64,000 bases of DNA, taken from assembly GCA_937988775.1 (NCBI GenBank), contig CALKHP010000015.1, forward strand, positions 81,238-145,237, read 5' to 3'. The position numbers were made by a program, and so were the translations under genes. Position 1 is the first letter of the stretch, and each line of letters opens with the position of its first letter. This document shows positions 39,695 to 49,551 of this stretch, one piece after another. This stretch comes from an uncultured Alphaproteobacteria bacterium. GTDB taxonomy: Bacteria > Pseudomonadota > Alphaproteobacteria > Rhizobiales > Beijerinckiaceae. Below the pieces are notes generated by a model. It was not told the origin of the DNA. It was given only the letters and a program-made list of their open reading frames with translations, and ran no database searches.

Positions 39695-40042
39695 TCAATC
39701 CGTCAGGCGGATCGTCTTGTCCTTGCAGGCGTCGGTGGTGTTTTCCGATTGCCCCTCATCCGCGAAACCGGCCGTCACCAGCACCTCGCATTCGCCGCTG
39801 CGTATCAGCTTGACGGTGGCGCGCTTGCCGGGGTCCAGCGGCGCCGTGAGCCCGCCGATCTGGGCGCCTTGTCCGTCCGAGATCACCAGTTCCGTCAGCG
39901 GTACGTCGCGCTGATTGATCACGGTCAGCACGAGTGCTGCCTTGGGCGCGTGCTTTTTCGGCGCGGCCAGCACGGCGGCGGCTGGCAACAGCGCCAGGCA
40001 GCAGCCCAGCACGAGTGTGTTCCGGAATCTGTGTTTTCCCAT
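39695..40042 (-). CDS. Small secreted protein, unknown
   Basis: 115-aa protein with a signal peptide (MGKHRFRNTLVLGCCLALLPAAAVLAAP, cleavage near LAA). The mature part has a beta-rich pattern (ALVLTVINQRDVPLTELVISDGQGAQIGGLTAPLDPGKRATVKLIRSGECEVLVTAGF) and two cysteines, C80 and one near the end. The layout resembles small periplasmic beta-sandwich proteins, but I do not recognise a family. The ATG at 40042 has GGGGAG upstream; ATG at 40087 would add a charged leader. Confidence 0.7.
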   Translation of the reverse strand: MGKHRFRNTLVLGCCLALLPAAAVLAAPKKHAPKAALVLTVINQRDVPLTELVISDGQGAQIGGLTAPLDPGKRATVKLIRSGECEVLVTAGFADEGQSENTTDACKDKTIRLTD

Positions 40043-40163
40043 GGTCGTCTCCCCGCGATCCGGCCTTTTCGGCACTGACGGGATCATGCCGATGCGTGCC
40101 GGGCTTTGCCAGCGGGAAAATAGTCCTCGGATGAGTGTTCCAGAGGAATCGATCGTCGCGCTC

Positions 40164-40203
40164 TTCCGAAGCGGGATCGGCCGGTCAAGCCGGCCGATGA
40201 CGG
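40164..40203 (+). repeat. Family A palindromic repeat (identical 40-nt copy)
   Basis: Identical over 40 nt to 14508-14547 (starts TTCCGAAGCGGGATCGGCCG). It lies between the start of the small secreted protein and the stop of the LOG-family gene. Confidence 0.85.
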
Positions 40204-40262
40204 TGCGAAAGGCGTTGCGGCTGGGCCGGGCTTCACGCTCGGCGCAGCTATGTCGCGGTTCC

Positions 40263-40853
40263 TCAGAAGGCGATCTGTCCGGCTTCGGCCTGGCCGTGGC
40301 GGGCGGCGGCCGCTTCCAGCATCGGCAGGATGTCGGCGATCTTTTCCGCGACCAGCGTATGGACCTCGAACCCGGTGCGGATGAAGCCGCTTTCGCGCAT
40401 ATGCGCCAGCAGCACGAGCAGCGGTTTCCAGAAACCGGCGATATTGGCGATCAGCACCGGCTTTTGATGGCGCCCGAGCTGGGCCCAGGTCAGCATCTCG
40501 ATCAGTTCTTCCAGCGTGCCGACGCCGCCGGGCAGGGCGACGAAGGCGTCGGCCTTCTCGAACATCAACTGCTTGCGCTGGTGCATGTCCTCAGTGACGA
40601 TCAGGTTATGCACGTCGCCGAGCACGCGCTCCTTCTTCTTGAGGAATTCCGGGATGATGCCGGTGACGTCGCCGCCGCCGTCCAGCACGGCCTTGGCCAC
40701 GGTGCCCATCAGCCCGACATTGCCGCCGCCATAGACCAGCCCAACGCCGGACGCAGCCATGCGCGCGCCGAAATCGCGCGCGCTTTCGGTGAAGAGGGGA
40801 TCGTTGCCGGCGGCCGAGCCGCAATACACACAGATGGAGCGAATCAAGGTCAT
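40263..40853 (-). CDS. LOG-family protein (TIGR00730, cytokinin phosphoribohydrolase-like)
   Basis: 196-aa Rossmann-fold protein of the LOG family, which hydrolyses nucleoside 5'-monophosphates (cytokinin or AMP-type) to base and ribose phosphate. Motifs are CVYCGSAAGNDPLF near the start, LVYGGGNVGLMGTVAKAV, and PGGVGTLEELIEMLTWAQLG, the PGGxGTxxE signature with the catalytic glutamate. The true bacterial substrate is often unclear. Start: ATG at 40853 (MTLIRSICVYC) is used; ATG at 40868 is possible. It is divergent from the Atm1-type exporter. Confidence 0.9.
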   Translation of the reverse strand: MTLIRSICVYCGSAAGNDPLFTESARDFGARMAASGVGLVYGGGNVGLMGTVAKAVLDGGGDVTGIIPEFLKKKERVLGDVHNLIVTEDMHQRKQLMFEKADAFVALPGGVGTLEELIEMLTWAQLGRHQKPVLIANIAGFWKPLLVLLAHMRESGFIRTGFEVHTLVAEKIADILPMLEAAAARHGQAEAGQIAF

Positions 40854-40949
40854 CCTGCTATGGGCCATGGATCGATGGCGACTGCAAGGCGGATGCAAGG
40901 GGTGCAATCGCCGCCGCGCCCGCCTATATCGGCTCTGTAGAATGTTGGA

Positions 40950-42926
40950 ATGATTTTCATGTCGTCGCAAGCAGGCGCTACCGGCCGGCGCGCAGGCCCC
41001 GCCGGGCGCACCGGGCTGGTCGCCACGATCATCGCGATCTGGCCGTATCTGTGGCCATCGGACCGGCGCGACCTGCAGCGCACGGTGATGCTGTCGCTTG
41101 TGCTGATGGTGGTGGCGAAGGTCGCCACCGTCGCCATGCCCTTCACCTATAAATGGGCGACCGACGCGCTCGTCGCCGCATCCGGCGGCAAGGTGCCGCT
41201 CGGCGACGCGGCCGGCTGGATGATCGGCGCGCCGATCATGGCGACCGGCCTTTACGGCCTGTCGCGCGTGCTGATGTCGGCCCTGCTGCAACTGCGCGAG
41301 GGCATGTTCGCCGAAGTCGCGATGCATGCCGTGCGCAAGCTCGCGCTCGAGACATTCGAGCACATGCACCGGTTGTCGCTGCGCTTCCATCTCGAGCGCA
41401 AGACCGGCGGCCTGACGCGGCTGCTCGAGCGCGGCCGTAACGGCATCGAGGAAATCACGCGCATGACGCTGATGACCCTGGTGCCGACCATCGTCGAATT
41501 CGCCATGGTGATCGGCGTCTTCGCCGTGGCATTCGACTGGCGCTACATCGCCGTCACCTGCGTAATGATCGTCGCTTATCTCGCCTTCACCATCCACGCC
41601 ACGAACTGGCGCATCGCCATCCGGCGCACGATGAACGAGAGCGATACCGATGCCAACACCAAGGCGGTGGACAGTCTGCTCAACTACGAGACGGTGAAGT
41701 ATTTCGGCGCCGAGCAGCGTGAGGCCACCCGTTATGACCGCTCGCTCGCGATTTACGAGCGCGCCTCGATCCGCACCTATACCTCGCTCGCCTTCCTGAA
41801 TTTCGGGCAGGTGGTGATCTTCACCGCCGGCCTGACGGCCTGCATGGTGATGGCGGCGCTGGAGGTGATGGCCGGGCGCTATTCGGTCGGGCATTTCGTC
41901 ATGGTCAACGCCATGCTCGTGCAGCTAGCCGTGCCGTTGAATTTCATGGGCATGGTCTATCGCGAGATCAAGCAGGCAGTGATCGATATCGAGCAGATGC
42001 TGGACATCCTCGCTCAGACCGAGGAAGTCGCCGACCTGCCCGGTGCCAAGCCGCTCGCGGTCGCGGGTGGCACGGTGACCTTCGAGAATGTGTATTTCCA
42101 TTATCAGCCCGAGCGGCCGATCCTGAAGGGCATCGATTTCGAGATTCCAGCCGGCCACACGGTTGCGGTCGTCGGCCCGTCCGGCGCCGGAAAATCGACC
42201 CTGTCGCGGCTGCTGTTCCGCTTCTACGACGTCGCTTCCGGGCGCGTGCTGATCGACGGGCAGGATATCCGCACCGTGACGCAGACGTCGCTGCGCGCCG
42301 CCATCGGCATGGTGCCGCAGGATACCGTGCTGTTCAACGATACGCTCGGCTATAATATCGGCTACGGCCGGCCGGGCGCCACCGAGGCCGAGATCGGCGA
42401 AGCGGCGCGCCTCGCCCAGATTGACCGGTTCATCGCCCTGCTGCCGGAGGGCTACGAGGCGCAGGTCGGCGAGCGCGGCCTCAAGCTGTCGGGCGGCGAG
42501 AAGCAGCGCGTCGCCATTGGCCGCACCATCCTCAAGGCGCCACCGATCCTGGTGCTGGACGAAGCGACCTCGGCGCTGGACAGCTTCACCGAGAAGGAGA
42601 TCCAGGACGCGCTCGACCGCATCAGCCGCGGGCGCACCACGCTGGTCATCGCGCACCGGCTCTCCACGGTGATTGGCGCCGACCGCATCATCGTGCTCGA
42701 CCAGGGCCGCATCGTCGAGCAGGGTACGCATGGCGAGTTGCTGGAATTGGGCGGCACTTACGCCGCGCTCTGGAACCGCCAGCGCGAGGCGCGCGAGGCG
42801 CAGGAGACGCTGAAACGCATCGCGGAGACGGAAGGCGAGAGCCTGCGCGTCAAGCTCGACGGCGAGGTTGCGCCCGGCGATGTGGAGGCGGCCCCGCTCA
42901 AGGTCGGCGAGATGATCCGGCCGTAG
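40950..42926 (+). CDS. ABC exporter, Atm1/heavy-metal-exporter type
   Basis: Half-transporter of 658 aa with the membrane domain at residues 1-370 and ATPase at 370-620. The membrane domain holds the Atm1-specific stretch (FHLERKTGGLTRLLERGRNGIEEITR) and NYETVKYFGAEQREATRYD, found in glutathione-derivative exporters such as NaAtm1. Walker A is GPSGAGKST, the signature is LSGGEKQR, and Walker B is ILVLDEATSALD. It probably exports glutathione-bound metals or sulfur species across the inner membrane. The C-terminal extension of 40 residues is charged. ATG at 40950 or 40959 could start it. Confidence 0.93.
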   Translation: MIFMSSQAGATGRRAGPAGRTGLVATIIAIWPYLWPSDRRDLQRTVMLSLVLMVVAKVATVAMPFTYKWATDALVAASGGKVPLGDAAGWMIGAPIMATGLYGLSRVLMSALLQLREGMFAEVAMHAVRKLALETFEHMHRLSLRFHLERKTGGLTRLLERGRNGIEEITRMTLMTLVPTIVEFAMVIGVFAVAFDWRYIAVTCVMIVAYLAFTIHATNWRIAIRRTMNESDTDANTKAVDSLLNYETVKYFGAEQREATRYDRSLAIYERASIRTYTSLAFLNFGQVVIFTAGLTACMVMAALEVMAGRYSVGHFVMVNAMLVQLAVPLNFMGMVYREIKQAVIDIEQMLDILAQTEEVADLPGAKPLAVAGGTVTFENVYFHYQPERPILKGIDFEIPAGHTVAVVGPSGAGKSTLSRLLFRFYDVASGRVLIDGQDIRTVTQTSLRAAIGMVPQDTVLFNDTLGYNIGYGRPGATEAEIGEAARLAQIDRFIALLPEGYEAQVGERGLKLSGGEKQRVAIGRTILKAPPILVLDEATSALDSFTEKEIQDALDRISRGRTTLVIAHRLSTVIGADRIIVLDQGRIVEQGTHGELLELGGTYAALWNRQREAREAQETLKRIAETEGESLRVKLDGEVAPGDVEAAPLKVGEMIRP

Positions 42927-43000
42927 GGCATGCTGCGAAAAAGCGGCAACGGCTTTTCGCGACCGGGCATGCTCCAACTTATGGGATCAAGCGGCGCGGG

Positions 43001-43432
43001 TCATCCGGCGCCGTTGAGCGCCTGCCGGATGCGCGCCGCCTGCTCGGCGAGCAGGCTCGGCTCGGCCATGGCGCCGGTATGGGGCTTGAGCGCCACACCG
43101 TCGAAGCGCGGCAGGATGTGCATGTGAATGTGGAACACCACCTGGCCGCCGGCGCTTTCCGAAAACTGCTGGATGGTCAGGCCGTCGGCGCCCATCGCCT
43201 GCTTCGCGGCGATGGCGATCTTCTGCGTCTTGATCATAAGGTCGGCGAGCGCATCGGGCGCGATATCGAGGATGTTACGGGCAGGGGCCTTGGGCACGAC
43301 CAGCACATGGCCGTCGGTGCGCGGCATGATGTCCATGAAGGCGAGCGTGCTGTCGTCCTCATAGACCTTATGAGCCGGAATCTCGCCGCGGATCATGCGC
43401 GCGAAAATGTTGTTGTGGTCGTATGCGGTCAT
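43001..43432 (-). CDS. HIT-family nucleotide-binding protein
   Basis: 143-aa member of the histidine-triad superfamily, Hint-like branch, that hydrolyses AMP-linked compounds such as AMP-lysine or other adenosine phosphoramidates. The hallmark HxHxH motif is HIHMHILPR near residues 100-108, preceded by GQVVF. The N-terminal segment NIFARMIRGEIPAHKVYEDD matches Hint-type proteins. The ATG at 43432 gives the family length; a longer start at 43558 adds residues with no homology features. The FemAB-like gene lies upstream on the same strand (52 bp), a pairing I recall from many Rhizobiales. Confidence 0.93.
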   Translation of the reverse strand: MTAYDHNNIFARMIRGEIPAHKVYEDDSTLAFMDIMPRTDGHVLVVPKAPARNILDIAPDALADLMIKTQKIAIAAKQAMGADGLTIQQFSESAGGQVVFHIHMHILPRFDGVALKPHTGAMAEPSLLAEQAARIRQALNGAG

Positions 43433-43484
43433 GGCTGTCCCCTTCAGCCCCTGTTTGCCACGGCACGCGCCGTGGTCAAGCGCG

Positions 43485-44699
<1,215 letters not shown>

Positions 44700-44856
44700 G
44701 GGCCGAACCTAGCCCATTGCGGGCGCCGGTGGATACGGGGCCTCGTCAAAATGTCGCGGATGCGCTGTGCATGCAGCGAATCTTGCCCTGCTCGCGCCAC
44801 GATAGCATCCTTGATGCGAAGCCGGTTTCCTACCCCCCCGAGTCGCGGAGCCTTTC

Positions 44857-45711
44857 TTGCGTAGTTTTGTTCTCCCTTGCCTTGCCGCTGCCTTCGCCGT
44901 CTCGATTTCCGGTTTAGCCGGCGCGGCCGCCGCCCCGGCGACGCCCGAGCCCGTGATCCTGACGCCGCACAAGGCGAGCTACGACCTGACGCTGGGCGTC
45001 TCGCGCAGCAGCGGCAAGGGCATCGCCTCGGCCGATGGCCGCATCGCCTTCGAATTCACGGGCGATGCCTGCAAGGGCTACAAGACGAATTTCCGCCAGG
45101 TGACGGAAATCGACGATGGCGAGGGCAGCCAGCGCCTGTCGGATTTGCGCACCACGACGTGGGAAGAGGGCCAGGGCAAGGATTTCCGCTTCAACATCGT
45201 CGGCTACACCAATGGCGCGGTGACGCAGCGCAGCGAGGGCAAGGCGGCGCGCGGCAACGGCGACGTGGCGATCAAGCTGGCGCGCCCGAGCCCGATCCGC
45301 CTCGATCTCGATGAGAATTTCTCGTTTCCGAGCCAGCATATGCGCCACCTGATCCAGGCGGCGCGCGCCGGCAAGCACATGCTCGACATCCGGTTCTACG
45401 ACGGTTCCGAGGGCGGGCAGAAGGTGTTCGACACGTTCGCGGTGATCGGCGCGGAAATTCCCGCCGGCAGCGACGACAAGCTCGCCGGGCCGGCGCGCGA
45501 GGCCGGCCTCGCGGCGATACGGCGCTGGCCCGTGCGGCTGAGCTATTTCGAGCCGGGCGACGGCGACCGCCTGCCGCTCTACACGCTGTCCTTCATGATG
45601 TTCGAGAACGGCATCAGCGGCGACATGATGCTGGATTTCGGCGGCTTCACGCTCAAAGGCACGATGCGCTCGCTCGCCCTGCTCAAGAGCGCCACACCCT
45701 GCAAACGGTAG
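44857..45711 (+). CDS. eipB: Cell envelope integrity protein EipB family (DUF1849)
   Basis: Periplasmic beta-spiral protein of 284 aa related to Brucella EipB, which is needed for envelope integrity. A signal peptide (MRSFVLPCLAAAFAVSISGLAGAAAA) precedes the mature part (VILTPHKASYDLTLGVSRSSG, DACKGYKTNFRQVTEI, and IRLSYFEPGDGDRLPLYTLSFMMFENGISGDMMLDFGGF). EipB is held together by a conserved disulfide; here the cysteine in DACKG and the C-terminal SATPCKR cysteine fit that pair. Start is TTG at 44857, six bases after a CGGAG ribosome-binding site; no ATG fits. EipB is usually conserved in Rhizobiales. Confidence 0.9.
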   Translation: MRSFVLPCLAAAFAVSISGLAGAAAAPATPEPVILTPHKASYDLTLGVSRSSGKGIASADGRIAFEFTGDACKGYKTNFRQVTEIDDGEGSQRLSDLRTTTWEEGQGKDFRFNIVGYTNGAVTQRSEGKAARGNGDVAIKLARPSPIRLDLDENFSFPSQHMRHLIQAARAGKHMLDIRFYDGSEGGQKVFDTFAVIGAEIPAGSDDKLAGPAREAGLAAIRRWPVRLSYFEPGDGDRLPLYTLSFMMFENGISGDMMLDFGGFTLKGTMRSLALLKSATPCKR

Positions 45712-45751
45712 GGTGCGGGCCGCCTTCCGGTGGTGGCGCGTAAACGATTTA

Positions 45752-45784
45752 GCCGTCATCGGACGGCTTGTCCGGCCGATCCCG
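45752..45784 (-). repeat. Family A palindromic repeat (variant)
   Basis: CCGTCATCGGACGGCTTGTC continues as CGGCCGATCCCGAC. It lies between eipB and the 3' end of dinB (convergent genes). Confidence 0.7.
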
Positions 45785-45796
45785 ACGCGAAGCGCG

Positions 45797-47086
45797 TTAC
45801 GCCGGCGGGGTGCGGCCCTTGGGCGGTGCGAGGCCGATGCCGCGCCCGACGGCGGCCGCGCCGAAGCGGTCGCGCAGCCGGTCTATGGCCTTTTCGGTCG
45901 CGGCCTCGCGCGTTGCCGCGACATCGACGAGGTCGCCCTTGTCGGCGAGCGCCGGATCGCACAGCCCCGTGACGCCGACGCCGATCAGCCGGTAAGCGAC
46001 GCCCGGCGGTTCCGCGGCCAGCAAGCCGCGCGCGTGATCATAGATGCGCTTGGCGAGCTGCGTCGGCGCCGGGAGCGAACGCGCGCGGGTCCGGATGTGA
46101 AAATCGGCGGTTTTCAGCTTCAGGGTGATGGTCGCACCGGCAAGCTCCTGCTTGACGAGGCGGGCATGGACCTTCTCCGACAGCCGCCACAGGATCGGCA
46201 GCAGCGCCTGATGCGCGACGATATCGGTGTCGAAGGTCGTCTCGGCCGAGACGCTCTTGGTGTCCTGGTCGGGTTCGACGGCGCGCGTGTCGATGCCGCG
46301 CGACAGCCGGTAGAGCCGCTGCCCATCCTGGCCGAAGCGGCGCATCAGTTCGATTTCGTCCAGTTGCTGAAGATCGGCGATCATGCGGATGCCGGCCTTG
46401 TTGAGCCGCGCCTCGGCGACCTTGCCGACGCCCCAGATGCTGCCGACCGAGCGCGCGGCGAGGAAAGCGAGCGTCTCGGCCCGGCCGATGATCGAGAAGC
46501 CGCGCGGCTTGTCGAGATCGGAGGCCATCTTGGCGAGGAACTTGTTATGCGACAGGCCGATCGACACGGTAATGCCAAGCTCGCGCTCGACGCGGGCGGC
46601 GAAGCCCGCCAGCGTGCGCGCCGGCGCACCGTGATGCAGCAGCGCGGTGCCGGTCAGGTCGAGGAAGGCTTCGTCGATCGAGAGCGGCTCGACGAGCGGC
46701 GTCATCTCGCGCATCAACTGGCGTACCTCGCGGCCGACGCGCGAATATTTCTGGATATCGGGCTTGAGCACCGTGGCGTGCGGGCAAAGCTGGAGCGCCT
46801 TGAACATCGGCATGGCCGAGCGCACACCATAGGTGCGCGCGAGGTAGCAGCAGGTCGAGACCACGCCGCGCTTGCCGCCGCCGATGATCAGCGGATTGTT
46901 GCGCAACGCCGGATTGTCGCGCTGCTCGACGGCGGCGAAAAACGCGTCGCAATCGACATGGGCGATGCAGAGCTGGTCACGCTCGGGATGGGCGAGCAGG
47001 CGCGGGCTGCCACAGGCCGTGCAGCGCAGCGGCGAAGCGCTGCGGCTCAGGCAATCGCGGCACAGGCTGGTTTCGTCATCGGCCAT
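45797..47086 (-). CDS. dinB: DNA polymerase IV with N-terminal zinc-ribbon
   Basis: Y-family translesion polymerase of 429 aa. The N-terminus has four cysteines in two pairs (C9/C12 and C22/C25), a zinc-ribbon-like extension that the E. coli enzyme lacks. Catalytic carboxylates are D45 and D47 in HVDCDAFFAAVE and the pair in SIDEAFLDLTG. The little finger domain follows (about residues 250-365), with QLDEIELMRRFGQDGQRLYRLSRG. The C-terminal clamp-binding motif is not obvious. I saw no LexA box upstream, so SOS control is not supported. ATG at 47086 is preferred to TTG at 47092. Confidence 0.92.
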   Translation of the reverse strand: MADDETSLCRDCLSRSASPLRCTACGSPRLLAHPERDQLCIAHVDCDAFFAAVEQRDNPALRNNPLIIGGGKRGVVSTCCYLARTYGVRSAMPMFKALQLCPHATVLKPDIQKYSRVGREVRQLMREMTPLVEPLSIDEAFLDLTGTALLHHGAPARTLAGFAARVERELGITVSIGLSHNKFLAKMASDLDKPRGFSIIGRAETLAFLAARSVGSIWGVGKVAEARLNKAGIRMIADLQQLDEIELMRRFGQDGQRLYRLSRGIDTRAVEPDQDTKSVSAETTFDTDIVAHQALLPILWRLSEKVHARLVKQELAGATITLKLKTADFHIRTRARSLPAPTQLAKRIYDHARGLLAAEPPGVAYRLIGVGVTGLCDPALADKGDLVDVAATREAATEKAIDRLRDRFGAAAVGRGIGLAPPKGRTPPA

Positions 47087-47190
47087 TTTCAAATGCCTGC
47101 CAGGGATGCGCCTTCTTCATAACCTGCCGCCTTGTCAGCCGCGATACGATCGGCGACAACGACGGGGATATTTTTGCGAGAGGAACGATT

Positions 47191-47661
47191 ATGAGCGTCG
47201 TCGAAAGCAAGTTGCGGCAACTCGGCATCACTTTGCCCGACCAGGTGCCACCGGTGGCCAATTATGTGCCTTTCGTCATCACCGGCAACCTCCTGGTGAT
47301 TTCCGGTCAGGTTTGTTTCGGCCCCAACCGCCAGTTGGCGGATGCGCATAAGGGCAAGCTCGGCGGCGAGGTCGATATGGCGGCCGGCCAAGCGGCGGCG
47401 CGGCTTTGCGCGATCAACGTGCTGGTGCAGGCCAAGGCAGCGCTCGGCGACCTCGACCGCATCGTGCGTTGCGTCAGGCTCGGCGGTTTCATCAATTCAC
47501 GTCCTGATTTCGCACCGCTGCCCATGGTGATGAACGGCGCTTCCGACCTGATGGTCGAGGTGCTCGGCGATAAAGGCCGGCATGCGCGCACGACGGTCGG
47601 CGTGGCGGAACTGCCGCAGGATTGCGCCGTCGAGGTCGAAGCGATGTTCGAGTTCGCCTGA
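47191..47661 (+). CDS. RidA family protein (YjgF/YER057c/UK114)
   Basis: 156-aa member of the RidA superfamily. The canonical RidA enzyme deaminates reactive enamine/imine intermediates such as 2-aminoacrylate. The characteristic catalytic arginine would lie in CVRLGGFINSRPDFAPLP. Other fit: the strand-rich N-terminal part PFVITGNLLVISGQVCFG and C-terminal ARTTVGVAELPQDCAVEVEAMFEFA. This is the longer ApeA/YjgH-like branch (156 aa rather than 128), for which the deaminase activity may not hold. Six bases separate its stop from the GDPD gene, suggesting an operon. Confidence 0.9.
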   Translation: MSVVESKLRQLGITLPDQVPPVANYVPFVITGNLLVISGQVCFGPNRQLADAHKGKLGGEVDMAAGQAAARLCAINVLVQAKAALGDLDRIVRCVRLGGFINSRPDFAPLPMVMNGASDLMVEVLGDKGRHARTTVGVAELPQDCAVEVEAMFEFA

Positions 47662-47666
47662 GCGCG

Positions 47667-48416
47667 ATGACGGCTCCCGGCTGGGTCACGGCGCGACCGA
47701 TCGCCCATCGCGGCCTGCATGATGTTCGACAAGGCGTAATCGAAAACACCCGGCCCGCCTTCGCGGCGGCAGTTGCGCACGGTTTCGCGATCGAATGCGA
47801 CGTGCAACTGACGCGCGACGGCGAGGCGGTCGTGCATCACGATTTCGAGCTCGGCCGCCTGACCGAGGGCAGCGGGCGGCTCGACCGGATGAGCGCGGCG
47901 GAGCTTCGCGAGGTTCGGTTCCGGCACGGCGAGGGGCGGATCGAGCCGCTCGCCGACATCCTGCGCTTCATTGCCGGGCGCGTGACGCTGGTGGTCGAGA
48001 TCAAGAGCGCCTTCGACGGCGACTTGCGCCTGACACGACGCACTGCGGGAATCGTGCAGGCGGCAGGCGGGCCGGTGGCGCTGAAATCCTTCGATCCGAA
48101 CATTGTCGCGGCGTTGCGCATGTTGGCGCCCGACGTGCCGCGCGGCATCATTGCCGAGCGCCATTACGAGGGCGAGGAATGGGCGGCGCTCAACGCCGCG
48201 CGCCGCGACATCCTGTCGAGGCTCGGGCATTTGCCGGAGACGATGCCGGATTTCATCTCATATCGAATCAACGACCTTGCCGAAAGCATTGGCTTTCTTC
48301 GCGAAACCGCACCCGGCCTGCCGATCATGAGCTGGACCGTGCGCACGCCCGAGCAGCGTATGGCGGCCGAACGGGCGGACGCGCAGATCGTGTTCGAGGG
48401 GTTCGTGCCGGTTTGA
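47667..48416 (+). CDS. Glycerophosphodiester phosphodiesterase
   Basis: 249-aa cytoplasmic GDPD that hydrolyses glycerophosphodiesters to glycerol 3-phosphate and alcohol. The catalytic pattern is AHRGLHDVRQGVIENTRPAF (HRG plus ENT) and ECDVQLTRDGEAVVHHD (Glu, Asp and His metal ligands), followed by VTLVVEIKS. No signal peptide is present. The N-terminal PGWVTARPIAHRG matches rhizobial GDPDs in this neighbourhood. The gene lies 5 bp after the RidA gene. Upstream ATG at 47622 would overlap RidA and is not likely. Confidence 0.92.
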   Translation: MTAPGWVTARPIAHRGLHDVRQGVIENTRPAFAAAVAHGFAIECDVQLTRDGEAVVHHDFELGRLTEGSGRLDRMSAAELREVRFRHGEGRIEPLADILRFIAGRVTLVVEIKSAFDGDLRLTRRTAGIVQAAGGPVALKSFDPNIVAALRMLAPDVPRGIIAERHYEGEEWAALNAARRDILSRLGHLPETMPDFISYRINDLAESIGFLRETAPGLPIMSWTVRTPEQRMAAERADAQIVFEGFVPV

Positions 48417-48432
48417 TTCCGCGCGCCGGCTG

Positions 48433-48509
48433 GATCATCCTTCGACAGGCTCAGGATGAGGCGGTGCTGAAATTCTCCGAGACCTCATGCTGAGCCTGTC
48501 GAAGCATGC
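48433..48509. repeat. Family C inverted repeat (split arms)
   Basis: GATCATCCTTCGACAGGCTC at the left and CTCATGCTGAGCCTGTCGAA at the right form complementary arms separated by a 25-nt spacer. It lies between the convergent GDPD and CDF genes, where it may work as a two-way terminator. Confidence 0.8.
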
Positions 48510-48532
48510 TCGATAAGGCGCGCCTGCCAGCT

Positions 48533-49420
48533 CTACAGCACGACGATACCGTGATGCTTCGCCTTTTCTTCCGGCTCGACATGGATGATGACGCGCGCAT
48601 CCTTGATCTCGGCGCGCAGCGCCTGTTCCAGCCGGTCGCAAATGGCATGCGAATCGGTCACCGACATCGCGCCCGGCACGACGAGATGGAATTCGATGAA
48701 GATGGCACGGCCGACCTGGCGCGTGCGCAGGTCATGGGCCTCGACCGCACCCTCGGCGTGGCAGGAGATCAACTCCTTGATGCGGCACATGACATCGGCC
48801 GGAACGGCGGCATCCATCAGGCCGTTCACCGATTGGCGCACCATGTGCCAGCCCGACCACAGGATGTTGAGCGCGACGAGCGCGGCGACCAGCGGATCAA
48901 GCGCCAGCCAGCCGGTCGCGCCGGCGAGCGCCACGCCGGCCACGACCCCGACCGAGGTCCAGACATCGGCGAACAGGTGTCTGGCGGAGGCTTCGAGCGC
49001 GGGCGAGCGCCAGCGCTTGCCCCAGCGCAGCAGCAGCATAGCCCAGCCGCCATTGACTATGCCGGCGGCGATATTGACGGCAATGCCGGCGGCGGCGGCC
49101 TCGATCGGCTGCGGCCGGATCAGGCCGAGATAGGCCTGCCAGAGGATGGCGAGCGCGGCGCCGACGATCATGATGCCTTCGAGCACGGCGGAAAAATACT
49201 CCGCCTTGTAATGGCCGAACGGATGCTCGTCGTCGGCCGGCTTGACGGCGATATGCAGCGCCACGAGCGCGGCGCCCGCGGCGGCGACGTTGATGATGCT
49301 TTCGAGCGCATCCGAATAAAGCGCAATGCTGCCGGTCAGGCGCCAGGCGACGAGCTTCAGCGCCAGGACGACAAGTCCGACGCCGACACTGGCCAGAGCG
49401 ACCTTCTGGGCACGATCCAT
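48533..49420 (-). CDS. Cation diffusion facilitator family transporter
   Basis: 295-aa inner-membrane metal exporter with six transmembrane helices and a C-terminal cytoplasmic ferredoxin-like domain (residues about 210-285). Metal-site residues lie in SDALESIINVAAA of helix 2 and HLFADVWTSVGVV of helix 5 (HxxxD), with the conserved HPFGHYKAEYFSAV between helices 2 and 3. The SDALES pattern fits the iron/zinc type. The C-terminus EEKAKHHGIVVL is histidine-bearing. The gene stands alone between GDPD and fliP and faces the GDPD gene. Confidence 0.92.
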   Translation of the reverse strand: MDRAQKVALASVGVGLVVLALKLVAWRLTGSIALYSDALESIINVAAAGAALVALHIAVKPADDEHPFGHYKAEYFSAVLEGIMIVGAALAILWQAYLGLIRPQPIEAAAAGIAVNIAAGIVNGGWAMLLLRWGKRWRSPALEASARHLFADVWTSVGVVAGVALAGATGWLALDPLVAALVALNILWSGWHMVRQSVNGLMDAAVPADVMCRIKELISCHAEGAVEAHDLRTRQVGRAIFIEFHLVVPGAMSVTDSHAICDRLEQALRAEIKDARVIIHVEPEEKAKHHGIVVL

Positions 49421-49551
49421 GAAACGAACGATCCGATGATTTTGCGCGGGGGCTCGCCCCGCGTTGCGTCCGCGCCCCTAACCCGGCGGGCCGCGTTGAG
49501 TCCACAGCAGGATTTGTAGCCTGGGCTACCGGGCGCAGTTTTCCCGCGCGC

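Noticed and set aside
47087..47190. SOS box upstream of dinB
   Set aside because: No GAAC-N7-GAAC or its complement GTTC-N7-GTTC is present between dinB and the RidA gene.
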